From assembly GCA_035458525.1 (NCBI GenBank), contig DATHZQ010000151.1, positions 28,648-92,647 of the forward strand: a DNA stretch of 64,000 nucleotides, given 5' to 3'. This document shows, piece by piece, positions 52,641 through 61,092 of the stretch. The notes under the pieces were generated by a model. The model searched no databases. It was not told the origin of the DNA and saw only the letters and a list, made by a program, of their open reading frames with translations. Within the stretch, counting starts at the first letter, position 1. The number at the start of each line of letters is the position of its first letter. Position numbers and translations under genes: made by a program. Origin of the DNA: DATHZQ01 sp035458525 (GTDB lineage Bacteria; Actinomycetota; Acidimicrobiia; Spongiisociales; UBA5794).

Positions 52641-53574
52641 GCGCTCTCCTCAATTCTGCTTCGGGATCCGCGACGAACGTGTTTCGACAGGCAGGACAGC
52701 AGAAGTAGTAGGTGATCTCCCCGTATTCGTACGGGCGCCCCGACTCGTCTGCCGTCACCTCCATCCCGCACACCGGGTCAACGGCGGTAGCCGGTCGGGA
52801 TGTGTCCATCACTGCCGTTGAGCTGCTCAACTCGCCGCGAACGCGAGCGGCGACGAGTTCGGCGAGGATCGACACGGCCATTTCTCGGTGCGATGTCGGG
52901 CCGAGATCGATTCCGGCCGGGACGTGGATCGCCTCGAGCAGGTCGTCGGTGACTCCGTGGGCACGCAGGTAGTCCAGGACGACCACGCTCCGCTTGCGGG
53001 ATGCAACCAGACCGAGGTAGCCGGGCTGCTTGGCGATGGCCTCGATCAGGACCTCCTCGTCGCCGTGGCCTTGGGTGGCGACGACGATCGCAGCCCCGGG
53101 CGATACGTCGATGGGATCGGAGCGATCGATGAGCCGTGCCTGCCACCCGAGTCGATCGACGAAGTCGACGAGCGTGCTCGCCATGGGCGAACGCCCTACG
53201 ACCACGACCATGGGAGCCGGCACGACCGGTTCGAGATGAACCTGGAGCGCACCATCACTTTGACACGAGATCGGCACCGAGATCATCCCCTCCGGTAGGT
53301 CAACCAGGAGCTGTTCCATGCCAAGTACCAGCAGGCGCGGATTCCCATCTTCGAGCGAGGCGAGCGCCTCGCGGATCATGGCGGGCTCGGCGCACGCACC
53401 ACCGATCCATCCGAATGTCGAGCCGTCGGCCGACACGATGGCACGGGATCCCTCTTTCCCCGACGACGGCCCCTGACGCCACACGACGGTTGCCAGCACG
53501 AAGCTCTCTCCCCTGCGGGAGAGCTCGACGGCGTGCTCGAGGACCTTCCAGCCGTCCGGCGGTGGGGAGGTCAC
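52624..53574 (-). CDS. XdhC-family maturation protein fused to a C-terminal YHS domain
   Basis: 316 residues. The XdhC_CoxI part contains FVLATVVWRQGPSSGKEGSR and FGWIGGACAEPAMIREAL; the Rossmann part has MVVVVGRSPMASTLVDFVD and YLGLVASRKRSVVVLDYL. The last ~45 residues form a YHS domain with DPVCGMEV and TYYFCCPACRNTFVADP, giving CxG and CCxxC metal ligands. YHS domains commonly bind copper or other soft metals, and form I CO dehydrogenase needs copper, so this may deliver it. GTG start in a GTGA overlap with coxL. Confidence 0.87.
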   Translation of the reverse strand: MTSPPPDGWKVLEHAVELSRRGESFVLATVVWRQGPSSGKEGSRAIVSADGSTFGWIGGACAEPAMIREALASLEDGNPRLLVLGMEQLLVDLPEGMISVPISCQSDGALQVHLEPVVPAPMVVVVGRSPMASTLVDFVDRLGWQARLIDRSDPIDVSPGAAIVVATQGHGDEEVLIEAIAKQPGYLGLVASRKRSVVVLDYLRAHGVTDDLLEAIHVPAGIDLGPTSHREMAVSILAELVAARVRGELSSSTAVMDTSRPATAVDPVCGMEVTADESGRPYEYGEITYYFCCPACRNTFVADPEAELRRAHADHE

Positions 53575-55952
53575 TCGTCCGTCCTCACCGGAGGTGCTCC
53601 CGACACGTCCGTTCGCTCCGCAATCGCCTTGTGGACCCGGTCGGGCAAGAGAGGCATGTCGATGTTGCGAACGTTGTAGTCCTTGAGCGCATCCATGACT
53701 GCGTTCACGAATGCGGCCGGGCCTCCGACCGTGGCGCACTCGCCGATGCCCTTTGCCCCGATGGGGTGGTGGGGGCAAGGCGTGACCACCTCGTGGAGTT
53801 CGAATCCCGGCGTCTCCCAAGCAGTCGGCAACAGGTAGTCCATGTAGTTGCCCCCGATGCAGTTCCCTTCCGCGTCGAAGGTGATGTACTGCATGTTTGC
53901 CATCGCATATGCCTCAGTCAGCCCCCCCATGATCTGGCCCTCCACGATCATCGGGTTGATGCGGACCCCGCAGTCGTCGACGGCGACGACCCTCAAGACA
54001 TCCCAAACACCGGTTCCGGGGTCGACCTCGACGGTCACGATGTAGCAGGCGAACGGCCATGTGAGGTTCGGCGGGTCGTAGTACGCGGTGTTCTCCAGGC
54101 CCGGTTCCATGCCGTCAGGGACATTGGAGTAGGCGGCCATTGCGCACTCCTGGATCGTGACCCCGCGTGAGGGTTCGCCGCGGAGGTAGAAGCGGCCGAG
54201 CTCCCATTCGATGTCTTCTTCGGAGGCCTCGAGGAGATGGGCGGCGAGCCTGCGCGCCTTGGCGCGGATCTTGCGGGCCACCATCGAGACCGCGGCTCCG
54301 GCGACCGGGGTGCTCCGCGAGGCGTACGTCCCCATTCCAAACGGGGCGGTGTCTGTGTCGCCCTCCTCGACGACCACGTCCTCGGCAGGGATGCCGAGCT
54401 CGTGAGCGACGATCTGGGCCCAGGTGGTCTCATGCCCCTGCCCCTGTGTCTTCGCACCGGTGCGGAGGATGGCCTTCCCCGTCATGTGCACCCGCAGCTC
54501 GGCCGAGTCGAACATCTTGATTCCGAGGATGTCGTACTCCCGGCTGTTTCCTGCGCCGAGCGGCTCGGTCATGGTCGAGATCCCGATTCCAAGGAGCCGG
54601 CCTCGCTTCCGGGCTTCCTCCTTCTCCCGGAGGAAACTCTCGTAGCCAATCGCCTCCAGACCGACGTCGAGGCACTTCCCGTACTGTCCCGAATCGGTGA
54701 GGAAGCCGAAGGCGGTGCGATGTGGGAAGTCGTCGTCGCGCACGAAGTTCATCCTGCGGAACTGAGCTTGATCCATGCCGAGGTCGTCTGCAGCCGCTTG
54801 AACCATTCGCTCCTGGAAGTACATCGCCTCGGTCACACGGAACGAGCATCGATAGGCAACCCCACCAGGAGCCTTGTTCGTGTAGACACCACGCGCAGTG
54901 AGATGCGCCACCGGAATGTCGTAGCAGGAGAAAGCCGAATGCATCAGCCCGATCTTGAACTTGCTTGGCTGGGCGTCGGAGAAGAAGGCACCATGGTCGG
55001 AGTCGGTGTGCATCCGGAAACCGAGGATCTTCCCGTCGCTGCGGAGCGCCATCTCACCTTTCAGGTACACGTCCCGACCGAACCCGGTCGATATGAGGTT
55101 TCCGCTCTTGTCCTCGATCCACTTGACCGGACGTTCGAGCAGGATCGACGCCAGGATGGAGACCACGTATCCGGGATAGATCGGCACCTTGTTCCCGAAG
55201 CCGCCGCCGATGTCGGGCGACACGATGCGGATCAGGTGTTCTGGCAGCTCCGCGACGAGAGCCACCGCAGCGCGAATGATGTGAGGCGCCTGCGTCGTCA
55301 TGTACATCGTGAGCTTCGACGTCGAGCGGTCGAAGTCGGCGATCGACCCGCAGGTCTCGATGGGCGACGGGTGCGACCGGGGGTAATGCATCGCGATCTG
55401 CGAGACGACGTCGGCTTGGGCAAAGGCCGCGTCGGTCCCGGCCTTGTCGCCCACCTCCCAATCGAAGATCACATTGTCGGGCTGGTTCTGCTTGTCGTCC
55501 CGGATCACAGGAGCCTCCGGAGCAAGCGCCTGCTCCGGGTTGACGATCACCGGCAGCGGTTCGTACACGACGTTGATGACTTCGCACGCGTCCTTGGCGA
55601 TGTACGGGTCGTCGGCGATGACGCACGCGACTTCCTGGCCTTGGAACCGCACCTTGTCGGTGGCGAGCACTGCCTGGGTGTCGTAGGAAAGGGTCGGCAT
55701 CCACGCGAGGTTGCGCGACGCCATCATCTCACCGGTGAGAACGAGTCGAACGCCGGGGATATCCCATGCCTTGGACGTATCGATCTCCTTGATCCGGGCA
55801 TGAGCGACGGGGCTACGGAGGATTTCCATGTGGAGCATGCCGGGCAGCACGATGTCGTCGACGTAGTTGCCTTTGCCGCGGATGAAGCGGTCGTCTTCGA
55901 CCCGTCGCCGGCTCGAGCCCAACCCCCCGATCTTCAGTTCGTCCAGAACCAT
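53571..55952 (-). CDS. coxL: Aerobic carbon monoxide dehydrogenase large subunit, form I
   Basis: 793-residue molybdenum-copper subunit of the xanthine oxidase family that oxidises CO to CO2. The active-site loop AYRCSFR is at about residues 366-372, with Cys369 as the copper ligand; this motif separates true form I CoxL from form II (AYRGAGR). Mo-cofactor-binding glycine stretches such as GGGFGNKVPIYPGY and the conserved catalytic Glu region near GAKGIGECATVGGPAA are present. The ATG overlaps the coxS stop by 1 base. Confidence 0.97.
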   Translation of the reverse strand: MVLDELKIGGLGSSRRRVEDDRFIRGKGNYVDDIVLPGMLHMEILRSPVAHARIKEIDTSKAWDIPGVRLVLTGEMMASRNLAWMPTLSYDTQAVLATDKVRFQGQEVACVIADDPYIAKDACEVINVVYEPLPVIVNPEQALAPEAPVIRDDKQNQPDNVIFDWEVGDKAGTDAAFAQADVVSQIAMHYPRSHPSPIETCGSIADFDRSTSKLTMYMTTQAPHIIRAAVALVAELPEHLIRIVSPDIGGGFGNKVPIYPGYVVSILASILLERPVKWIEDKSGNLISTGFGRDVYLKGEMALRSDGKILGFRMHTDSDHGAFFSDAQPSKFKIGLMHSAFSCYDIPVAHLTARGVYTNKAPGGVAYRCSFRVTEAMYFQERMVQAAADDLGMDQAQFRRMNFVRDDDFPHRTAFGFLTDSGQYGKCLDVGLEAIGYESFLREKEEARKRGRLLGIGISTMTEPLGAGNSREYDILGIKMFDSAELRVHMTGKAILRTGAKTQGQGHETTWAQIVAHELGIPAEDVVVEEGDTDTAPFGMGTYASRSTPVAGAAVSMVARKIRAKARRLAAHLLEASEEDIEWELGRFYLRGEPSRGVTIQECAMAAYSNVPDGMEPGLENTAYYDPPNLTWPFACYIVTVEVDPGTGVWDVLRVVAVDDCGVRINPMIVEGQIMGGLTEAYAMANMQYITFDAEGNCIGGNYMDYLLPTAWETPGFELHEVVTPCPHHPIGAKGIGECATVGGPAAFVNAVMDALKDYNVRNIDMPLLPDRVHKAIAERTDVSGAPPVRTDE

Positions 55953-56494
55953 CAGGACTCCTCTCCGTCACCGCTCTCCGCGCGGAGCTTCTCACCCGCC
56001 CAGAGGACGGCTTTCACGATGTTCTGGTATCCCGTGCACCGGCAGAGGTTGCCTGCCAGGGCCCACCTGACGTCCTCCTCCGTCGGCTCCGGGTTTCTGT
56101 CGAGGAGCGCCTTGGCGGTCATCATCATTCCCGGAGTGCAGAATCCGCATTGGAGACCGTGTTCGTCCTTGAATCCTTCCTGGATGGGGTGCAGCTCGCT
56201 CGGCCCGGCGAGACCCTCGACTGTCATCACTTCGTGACCGTCGGCTTGGACGGCGAGCATGGTGCAGCTCTTCACCGGCTGGCCATCGAACAGGACGGTG
56301 CAGGCGCCGCAGTTGGTCGTGTCGCATCCGGTGTGCGTCCCGGTGAGTTTGAAGCCTTGTCGGATGAGGTGGGCCAGCAGCAGCCTCGGCTCGACGTTGG
56401 CGGCTCGACGTTCACCGTTGAGGGTGATCGTGATCCTGCGGGTGGGGACGTCCTCACCAGGGTCTGGTCTGATCTCCTCGAACAGGCTGGTCAT
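55952..56494 (-). CDS. coxS: CO dehydrogenase small Fe-S subunit
   Basis: 180 residues with two [2Fe-2S] clusters. The plant-type cluster is seen in GTHTGCDTTNCGACTVLFDG with the following KSC; the C-terminal helical cluster is CGFCTPGMM...NLCRCTGYQNIV. It passes electrons from the Mo-Cu site to the FAD of CoxM. The ATG at 56494 starts 1 bp after the coxM stop. Confidence 0.96.
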   Translation of the reverse strand: MTSLFEEIRPDPGEDVPTRRITITLNGERRAANVEPRLLLAHLIRQGFKLTGTHTGCDTTNCGACTVLFDGQPVKSCTMLAVQADGHEVMTVEGLAGPSELHPIQEGFKDEHGLQCGFCTPGMMMTAKALLDRNPEPTEEDVRWALAGNLCRCTGYQNIVKAVLWAGEKLRAESGDGEES

Positions 56495-56495
56495 G

Positions 56496-57371
56496 TCAGG
56501 CCGCCTTCTCAATTGATGCCGCGACGCGGGTGAGGATCCGCGTCACGAACGTGTGGACGATGTGCTTCTTGTAGTCGGCGCTTCCGCGGTGGTCAGTGCG
56601 AGGCTTTGCAGCCCCGGCGGCCAGGTCTGCGGCAGTGGAGATCGTGTCCGCCGTGATCCGACCACCAACCAGCGACGCGGCTGCGTCGGTTGCGTCGATG
56701 GTCTTCGGGCCGACCGCGACGAGGCCGATCCCAGCTCGTGCGACCGAGTCGCCCTGCATGTCGACGCTCACCGCGACGGCCACGGTGGCGAAATCACCGA
56801 TGCGGCGCTCGAGTTTCAGGTAGCCGCCCATCGGCACGCCCTGCGGAGCGGGGACCGTCGCCTCGATGCCGATCTCATGATGGGCGAGGGCATTCTGGAA
56901 GGGCCCGTGGACGAGTTCCGACGTCGGGATCGTCCTGCGCCCCTGGGGACCCTGGACCACCAGGCTTCCTCCGAGAGCGACCATCACGGCCGCCCAATCA
57001 CCTTGAGGATCGGCATGGCACAGCGAGCCGACCAACGTGCCGCGGTTGCGCACGATAGGGTCGGCAACGAGGGCGGCGGCAGCCGCCATGACCGGTTGCC
57101 TGACCTTCAGCTCCTCGGACTGCTCCAATGCCGAGTGGCGGCACAGTGCACCGATCCGTATCGAACCGTCGGCGCCGAAGTCGAGGTAGTCCAGCCCGGA
57201 GATCTCGTTGATGTCGACGAGCAGGGTCGGTGAGGCAAACCGCAATTTCAGAAGTGGGATGAGGCTTTGACCGCCTGCAAGCACCTTGGCGTCACCGGCG
57301 CCTTCCGACAGCAGGTTGATCGCACCCTCGATGGTCTTGGGGGCTTCGTACCGAAATCGTGGGGGATACAT
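56496..57371 (-). CDS. coxM: CO dehydrogenase medium FAD subunit
   Basis: 291 residues. FAD-binding motifs are KVLAGGQSLIPLLKLR and VRNRGTLVGSLCHADPQGD (the TxGGS-like loop here reads TLVGS). It carries FAD and is the likely site where electrons leave toward the quinone carrier CoxG. GGAGG precedes the ATG. Order coxM-coxS-coxL is standard. Confidence 0.95.
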   Translation of the reverse strand: MYPPRFRYEAPKTIEGAINLLSEGAGDAKVLAGGQSLIPLLKLRFASPTLLVDINEISGLDYLDFGADGSIRIGALCRHSALEQSEELKVRQPVMAAAAALVADPIVRNRGTLVGSLCHADPQGDWAAVMVALGGSLVVQGPQGRRTIPTSELVHGPFQNALAHHEIGIEATVPAPQGVPMGGYLKLERRIGDFATVAVAVSVDMQGDSVARAGIGLVAVGPKTIDATDAAASLVGGRITADTISTAADLAAGAAKPRTDHRGSADYKKHIVHTFVTRILTRVAASIEKAA

Positions 57372-57395
57372 GGTGCCTCCGTGATGCAGATCGGG

Positions 57396-57644
57396 TCAGG
57401 CCCGCCGGTAGTCAGGTGCTTGTGGATCAGGGACCGCAACGGGCTCGGCGTCGGCATCCGGGCCAGGTCGGCGGTTCTGGTGTGGTGGCCAGGGCCCTTG
57501 GACAGGTTGCGCGGCCACCTTCAGATACTCGGTGAGCTGAGGCCATGCCCAGATCGTGGGGCTCGTGCCCTCGCGTGGCGAGTCCTCGATCAGTTCGTAC
57601 AACCGGGGATTGCCGACGCTCGCGTCGGATGATTCGACAGCCAC
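57396..57644 (-). CDS. Small unknown protein at the head of the cox operon
   Basis: 82 residues from GTG 57644, which has GGAAGGAG just upstream; an ATG at 57668 adds 8 residues. A short globular N-terminal part (LYELIEDSPREGTSPTIWA and LTEYLKVAAQ) is followed by a proline-rich acidic tail rich in PDADAEPVAVPDPQ. It lies 24 bp before coxM on the same strand, so it is co-transcribed. No domain is recognised. It may be an accessory or regulatory peptide of the enzyme. Confidence 0.6.
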   Translation of the reverse strand: MAVESSDASVGNPRLYELIEDSPREGTSPTIWAWPQLTEYLKVAAQPVQGPWPPHQNRRPGPDADAEPVAVPDPQAPDYRRA

Positions 57645-57761
57645 TACAGCTCCTTCCATCGACCGCACATCTCAGCGTGTCGGACGTGCGCCAAGATCAA
57701 GATAGCGACCGCCGCGTGAGGCTGCCGGAGGGAATGCGGTCTGCGCAGTAGCCTCGACGCT

Positions 57762-58547
57762 GTGAGAGGTGAGCGGGCGAGTGAGCGTTGGCGTCGCCGG
57801 CTCGAGGAATGGGCGATCCCGGATCGCATTCTCCTGGCGGCGCCGGTATCGCCCTGGGTGCTGCCACCATCGTGCTTCACAGCAGAGACGAATCCTCCGA
57901 ACTCATCAACCACCAAGCGGAGCCTGGACCTGCTGAGAAGCGCTGGTTCCGCACCGACCGTACTCGATGTGGGCTGCGGCGCCGGCCGCGCCTCTCTGCA
58001 CCTCGTGCCGCCGGCCGTTGCCGTCGTTGGAGTTGACAAGAGCCAACCACTCCTCGAACAGTTCCGCACCGAGGCGGCTTCGCGCCGAGTTCCCGTCGAG
58101 GCGTTCGCCGGGGAGTGGACGGCTATCGAAGGGACCGTGCCGAGCGCCGATCTCGTGGTGTGCTCACAAGTGCTCTACAACGTTCCCGAGATCGAACCGT
58201 TTCTCCGGGCCCTCCAGAGCCACGCTCAGCTTGGCGTGGTCGTCGAGATCGATACCCGGCACCCGCTCGCCAAGCTCAATGGCGCATGGAACCACTTCTG
58301 GGGCCTCGAACGGCCCCGTGGCCCAACCGCGATGGACCTCCTTGATGTTCTCGCCGAGCTTGGAATCCGTCCGCACATCGATGTCGTCGAACTCCGCGAC
58401 CACAAGGGCCGCATCGGACCCGCCGACATCGAACGCACGCGGGTCCGCCTTTGCCTCACCGAGGATCGGGACCCAGACATCCGGCAGTTCCTCGAAACGG
58501 AGCAGCGGCCCGGCCGCCAACTTGCGACGATCTGGTGGGAACGCTGA
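57762..58547 (+). CDS. Class I SAM-dependent methyltransferase
   Basis: 261 residues. Motif I is PTVLDVGCGAGRASLHLVPP, with motif II around FAGEWTAIEGTVPSADLVVC. Divergent from the cox operon with 117 bp between the starts, so it may share regulation. GTG start at 57762 lacks a clear RBS. Substrate unknown. Confidence 0.82.
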   Translation: MRGERASERWRRRLEEWAIPDRILLAAPVSPWVLPPSCFTAETNPPNSSTTKRSLDLLRSAGSAPTVLDVGCGAGRASLHLVPPAVAVVGVDKSQPLLEQFRTEAASRRVPVEAFAGEWTAIEGTVPSADLVVCSQVLYNVPEIEPFLRALQSHAQLGVVVEIDTRHPLAKLNGAWNHFWGLERPRGPTAMDLLDVLAELGIRPHIDVVELRDHKGRIGPADIERTRVRLCLTEDRDPDIRQFLETEQRPGRQLATIWWER

Positions 58548-59009
58548 ACCGGTCTTGGCGGGATGTACGCACGGCCACCGCAGCCGGCGCGCCAGCGCTA
58601 CGGGACGAGCGCGGTTCACAAGACAGCGCAGACACAATGCCCGTGTCCGGTGAGAGCACACGCGGGCTGCCTCCCCGCAACCGAGCCGCAGGCGACCTCG
58701 GTGCCATGGGGCAGGACGACGCTCTGCCCACGGCGAAGGCGGCGTCGGTGCGGCCAGCGAGTTTCCGAGCGCCAGCAGCCAGGATTGCGGAAACCACTGG
58801 GTCGGGATCTGCCACGTGGTTGGGGCGACGCCCCGCCGTGGTGGTTCGACCTCGCCGGTCGTCGTCGAGACCAATGCTCCCTCGAGCCGGGACTGGGGTG
58901 ACCCGATGTCGGTGCCCAGTACGTGCCGAGGATCTAGCTGCCGCGCGGCGCGCTGGCTCCACGGTACGGCTCGTAGGTGCGGAGGTCACAGACTCAATAG
59001 GGTAGGCGG
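58548..59009. other. Non-coding or decayed stretch before acoX
   Basis: 462 bp. Open frames exist on both strands, for example a plus-strand one to 59005, but their translations are low-complexity (Ala/Arg/Pro rich), carry no recognisable motif and lack a ribosome binding site. No hairpin or RNA gene stands out. Probably an intergenic region with decayed coding sequence. Confidence 0.4.
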
Positions 59010-60029
59010 ATGCTGACCCCCGCCTACGGCGACCCACCCCTGGTGGGTTTGATCGCGAATCCGGTGGCCTCCAAGGACGTTCGCCGCTTGGTGGGGCTCG
59101 CGCGCGTGGTCGATGTGGAGGAAAAGGCCAACCTGGTCGCCCGGCTGTTGGTGGGGATGACCGCGGGACCCCCAGCCGTGGTGGTTGCGCTCGACGACTC
59201 CGGCGGCGTGGCGAAACGGGCAGTCCGCCTGGCCCGAGGTGCCGCGGCTCGGGTGGACTTCCTGCCGCTCGAAGCCGAAGCCTCCGAGCGCGACACCCAT
59301 GATGCTGCCGCCATGCTGAACGCGCTGGGGGCTCGGGCGCTGGTCACGGTGGGTGGAGATGGTACGGTTCGATCCGCCGTCGAAGCGTGGCCCGGTGCCC
59401 GGCTCGTCCCGCTGGCAGCCGGCACCAACAACGCCGTGGCGATCGCGCACGAGCCGACGATGGTCGGCTACGCCACGGCGCTGGCGGCGGCCGGCAACGT
59501 ACCTGACGACGCTTACGATCAGCTCACGACGATGGTCGTGCACACCGGAGCCGCCGAAGCGAAGACTGCCGTGGTCGACGCCGTCGGTGTGCGGGCTCAT
59601 TGGACCGGGGCCAGGGCGCTCTGGGATCCCGATGAGCTCGTGGAAGCCGTTGTCGCCAACGCCCGGCCTGAGGCTGTTGGCATTGCCTCGATCGCCGCGG
59701 CCCTCGGCCCGGTGCCCCCTCGCCACGCTCGCTACATTCGATTCGGCCCGGGGCGAAGGGTGCGAGCGATCCTCGGTCCAGGCCTCGTCGGCGAGGTGTC
59801 GGTGGCAGAGCACCGCACGGTCGCCGAGGGCACTCGGATCGAGCTCTCGACCGCCACACGGGTCGTAGCCCTCGACGGAGAGCGGCACCTCATTCGGAGT
59901 GGCGCCGCCCACGTCGAGGTTTCACCCGGACCCTTCCTGCTCTCCGTGTCGAAGACCCTTGCGGCTCATTCACGGAGGGGCGACGACACCCCGGCGCTTG
60001 GGCCGGACTCGAGCAGCCCCAGAGGGTAG
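59010..60029 (+). CDS. acoX: ATP-NAD kinase-like protein AcoX
   Basis: 339 residues of the NAD-kinase fold. The nucleotide motif is ALVTVGGDGTVRSAVEAW and the second motif is RLVPLAAGTNNAVAI. It precedes acoA, acoB and acoC, the order seen in acetoin catabolic operons where this family was named AcoX. Its biochemical role there is not established. A true NAD kinase is less likely given the operon. Confidence 0.85.
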   Translation: MLTPAYGDPPLVGLIANPVASKDVRRLVGLARVVDVEEKANLVARLLVGMTAGPPAVVVALDDSGGVAKRAVRLARGAAARVDFLPLEAEASERDTHDAAAMLNALGARALVTVGGDGTVRSAVEAWPGARLVPLAAGTNNAVAIAHEPTMVGYATALAAAGNVPDDAYDQLTTMVVHTGAAEAKTAVVDAVGVRAHWTGARALWDPDELVEAVVANARPEAVGIASIAAALGPVPPRHARYIRFGPGRRVRAILGPGLVGEVSVAEHRTVAEGTRIELSTATRVVALDGERHLIRSGAAHVEVSPGPFLLSVSKTLAAHSRRGDDTPALGPDSSSPRG

Positions 60030-60096
60030 AGTCCGAAACGTAGTCGACTGCGGCGGTGGCTGGTGACAGCGGCCCACCCGATCGAAGGGAGTTCGT

Positions 60097-61083
60097 GTGG
60101 AGATACCCAAGGACCATCTGGTCGACATGTACTCGACCATGGTCAAGATCCGCTACTTCGAGGAGCGGCTTCGCGAGATCTACTTTGCGGACAAGCTGCC
60201 AGCATTCGACATCGCGGCCGGCGAAGTGCCCGGCGAGATGCATCTCGCAGCCGGACAGGAGCCCGTTGCCGTCGGCACGATGCCGCACCTCAAGGCAGGC
60301 GACGCCATCACCGCGACCCACCGGCCCCACCACGTGGCGATCGCACAAGGGCTCGATCTCAAGCGCATGGCCGCTGAGATCTTCGGCAAGGACACCGGTC
60401 TCGGCCACGGCAAGGGTGGCCACATGCACCTCTTCTCCGCTGAGCCGAACTTCGGCTGCTCCGGAATCATCGCCGAAGGCATGCCGGTTGCGGTCGGGGC
60501 AGCCCTTGCCTTCAAGAAGCTGGGCAAGGACAACGTTGCGATCTCCTTCTTCGGTGAGGGAGCGGCCAACCAGGGAGCGTTCCACGAGTCGCTCAACCTG
60601 GCCGCATTGTGGAACCTCCCGGTGGTGTTCATCTGCGAAGACAACGCCTACGCCATCTCGGTGCCGAAGGAAGCATCCACTGCGGTTCCCGACAACAGCG
60701 ATCGTGCATCGGCGTACGGTATGCCCGGGGTGCTGGTTCCGGAGAACGACCCGGTGGCGGTGTACGAGGTCGTCCGGGAGGCCATCGCCAGGGCCCGCGC
60801 CGGTGACGGCCCCAGCCTCATCGAGGTGAAGACCGACCGGCTGTGGGGCCACTTCGAAGGCGACGCAGATGCCTATCGCACCGATGAGTTCAAGGATTCC
60901 ATGGGCGATCGCGACGCGCTCGTTGTGTTTGGAGATCGCTTGCTCGAAGAAGGTGTGCTCACCGCTGCGGACCGCGAGGGTATCACCGAGAGGATGCACA
61001 ACGAGGTGGACGAAGCGATCGATTTCGCCCGCAACAGCCCGGATCCAGCGCCGGAGGATGCACTCCTCCACGTCTTTGCGTAG
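60097..61083 (+). CDS. acoA: Acetoin (2-oxo acid) dehydrogenase E1 alpha subunit
   Basis: 328-residue thiamine-diphosphate enzyme. The TPP motif starts FFGEGAANQGAFHESLN and ends LPVVFICEDN; the phosphorylation-loop-like HMHLFSAEPNF and the GHGKGGH segment are present. With AcoB it cleaves acetoin and passes the acetyl group to AcoC. GTG at 60097 follows GAAGGGAG. A branched-chain or pyruvate dehydrogenase E1 is the alternative, but acoX favours acetoin. Confidence 0.85.
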   Translation: MEIPKDHLVDMYSTMVKIRYFEERLREIYFADKLPAFDIAAGEVPGEMHLAAGQEPVAVGTMPHLKAGDAITATHRPHHVAIAQGLDLKRMAAEIFGKDTGLGHGKGGHMHLFSAEPNFGCSGIIAEGMPVAVGAALAFKKLGKDNVAISFFGEGAANQGAFHESLNLAALWNLPVVFICEDNAYAISVPKEASTAVPDNSDRASAYGMPGVLVPENDPVAVYEVVREAIARARAGDGPSLIEVKTDRLWGHFEGDADAYRTDEFKDSMGDRDALVVFGDRLLEEGVLTAADREGITERMHNEVDEAIDFARNSPDPAPEDALLHVFA

Positions 61084-61092
61084 GAGGCTCCG

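Noticed and set aside
54237..56237. 666-codon plus-strand ORF opposite coxL and coxS
   Set aside because: Antisense to the well-supported coxL/coxS; long open antisense frames are expected at this GC content.
58456..59037. Possible MobA-like nucleotidyltransferase (AILAAGA on the minus strand)
   Set aside because: Only this short string matches; the rest of the frame lacks the GxRxG loop and other motifs, and there is no start signal.
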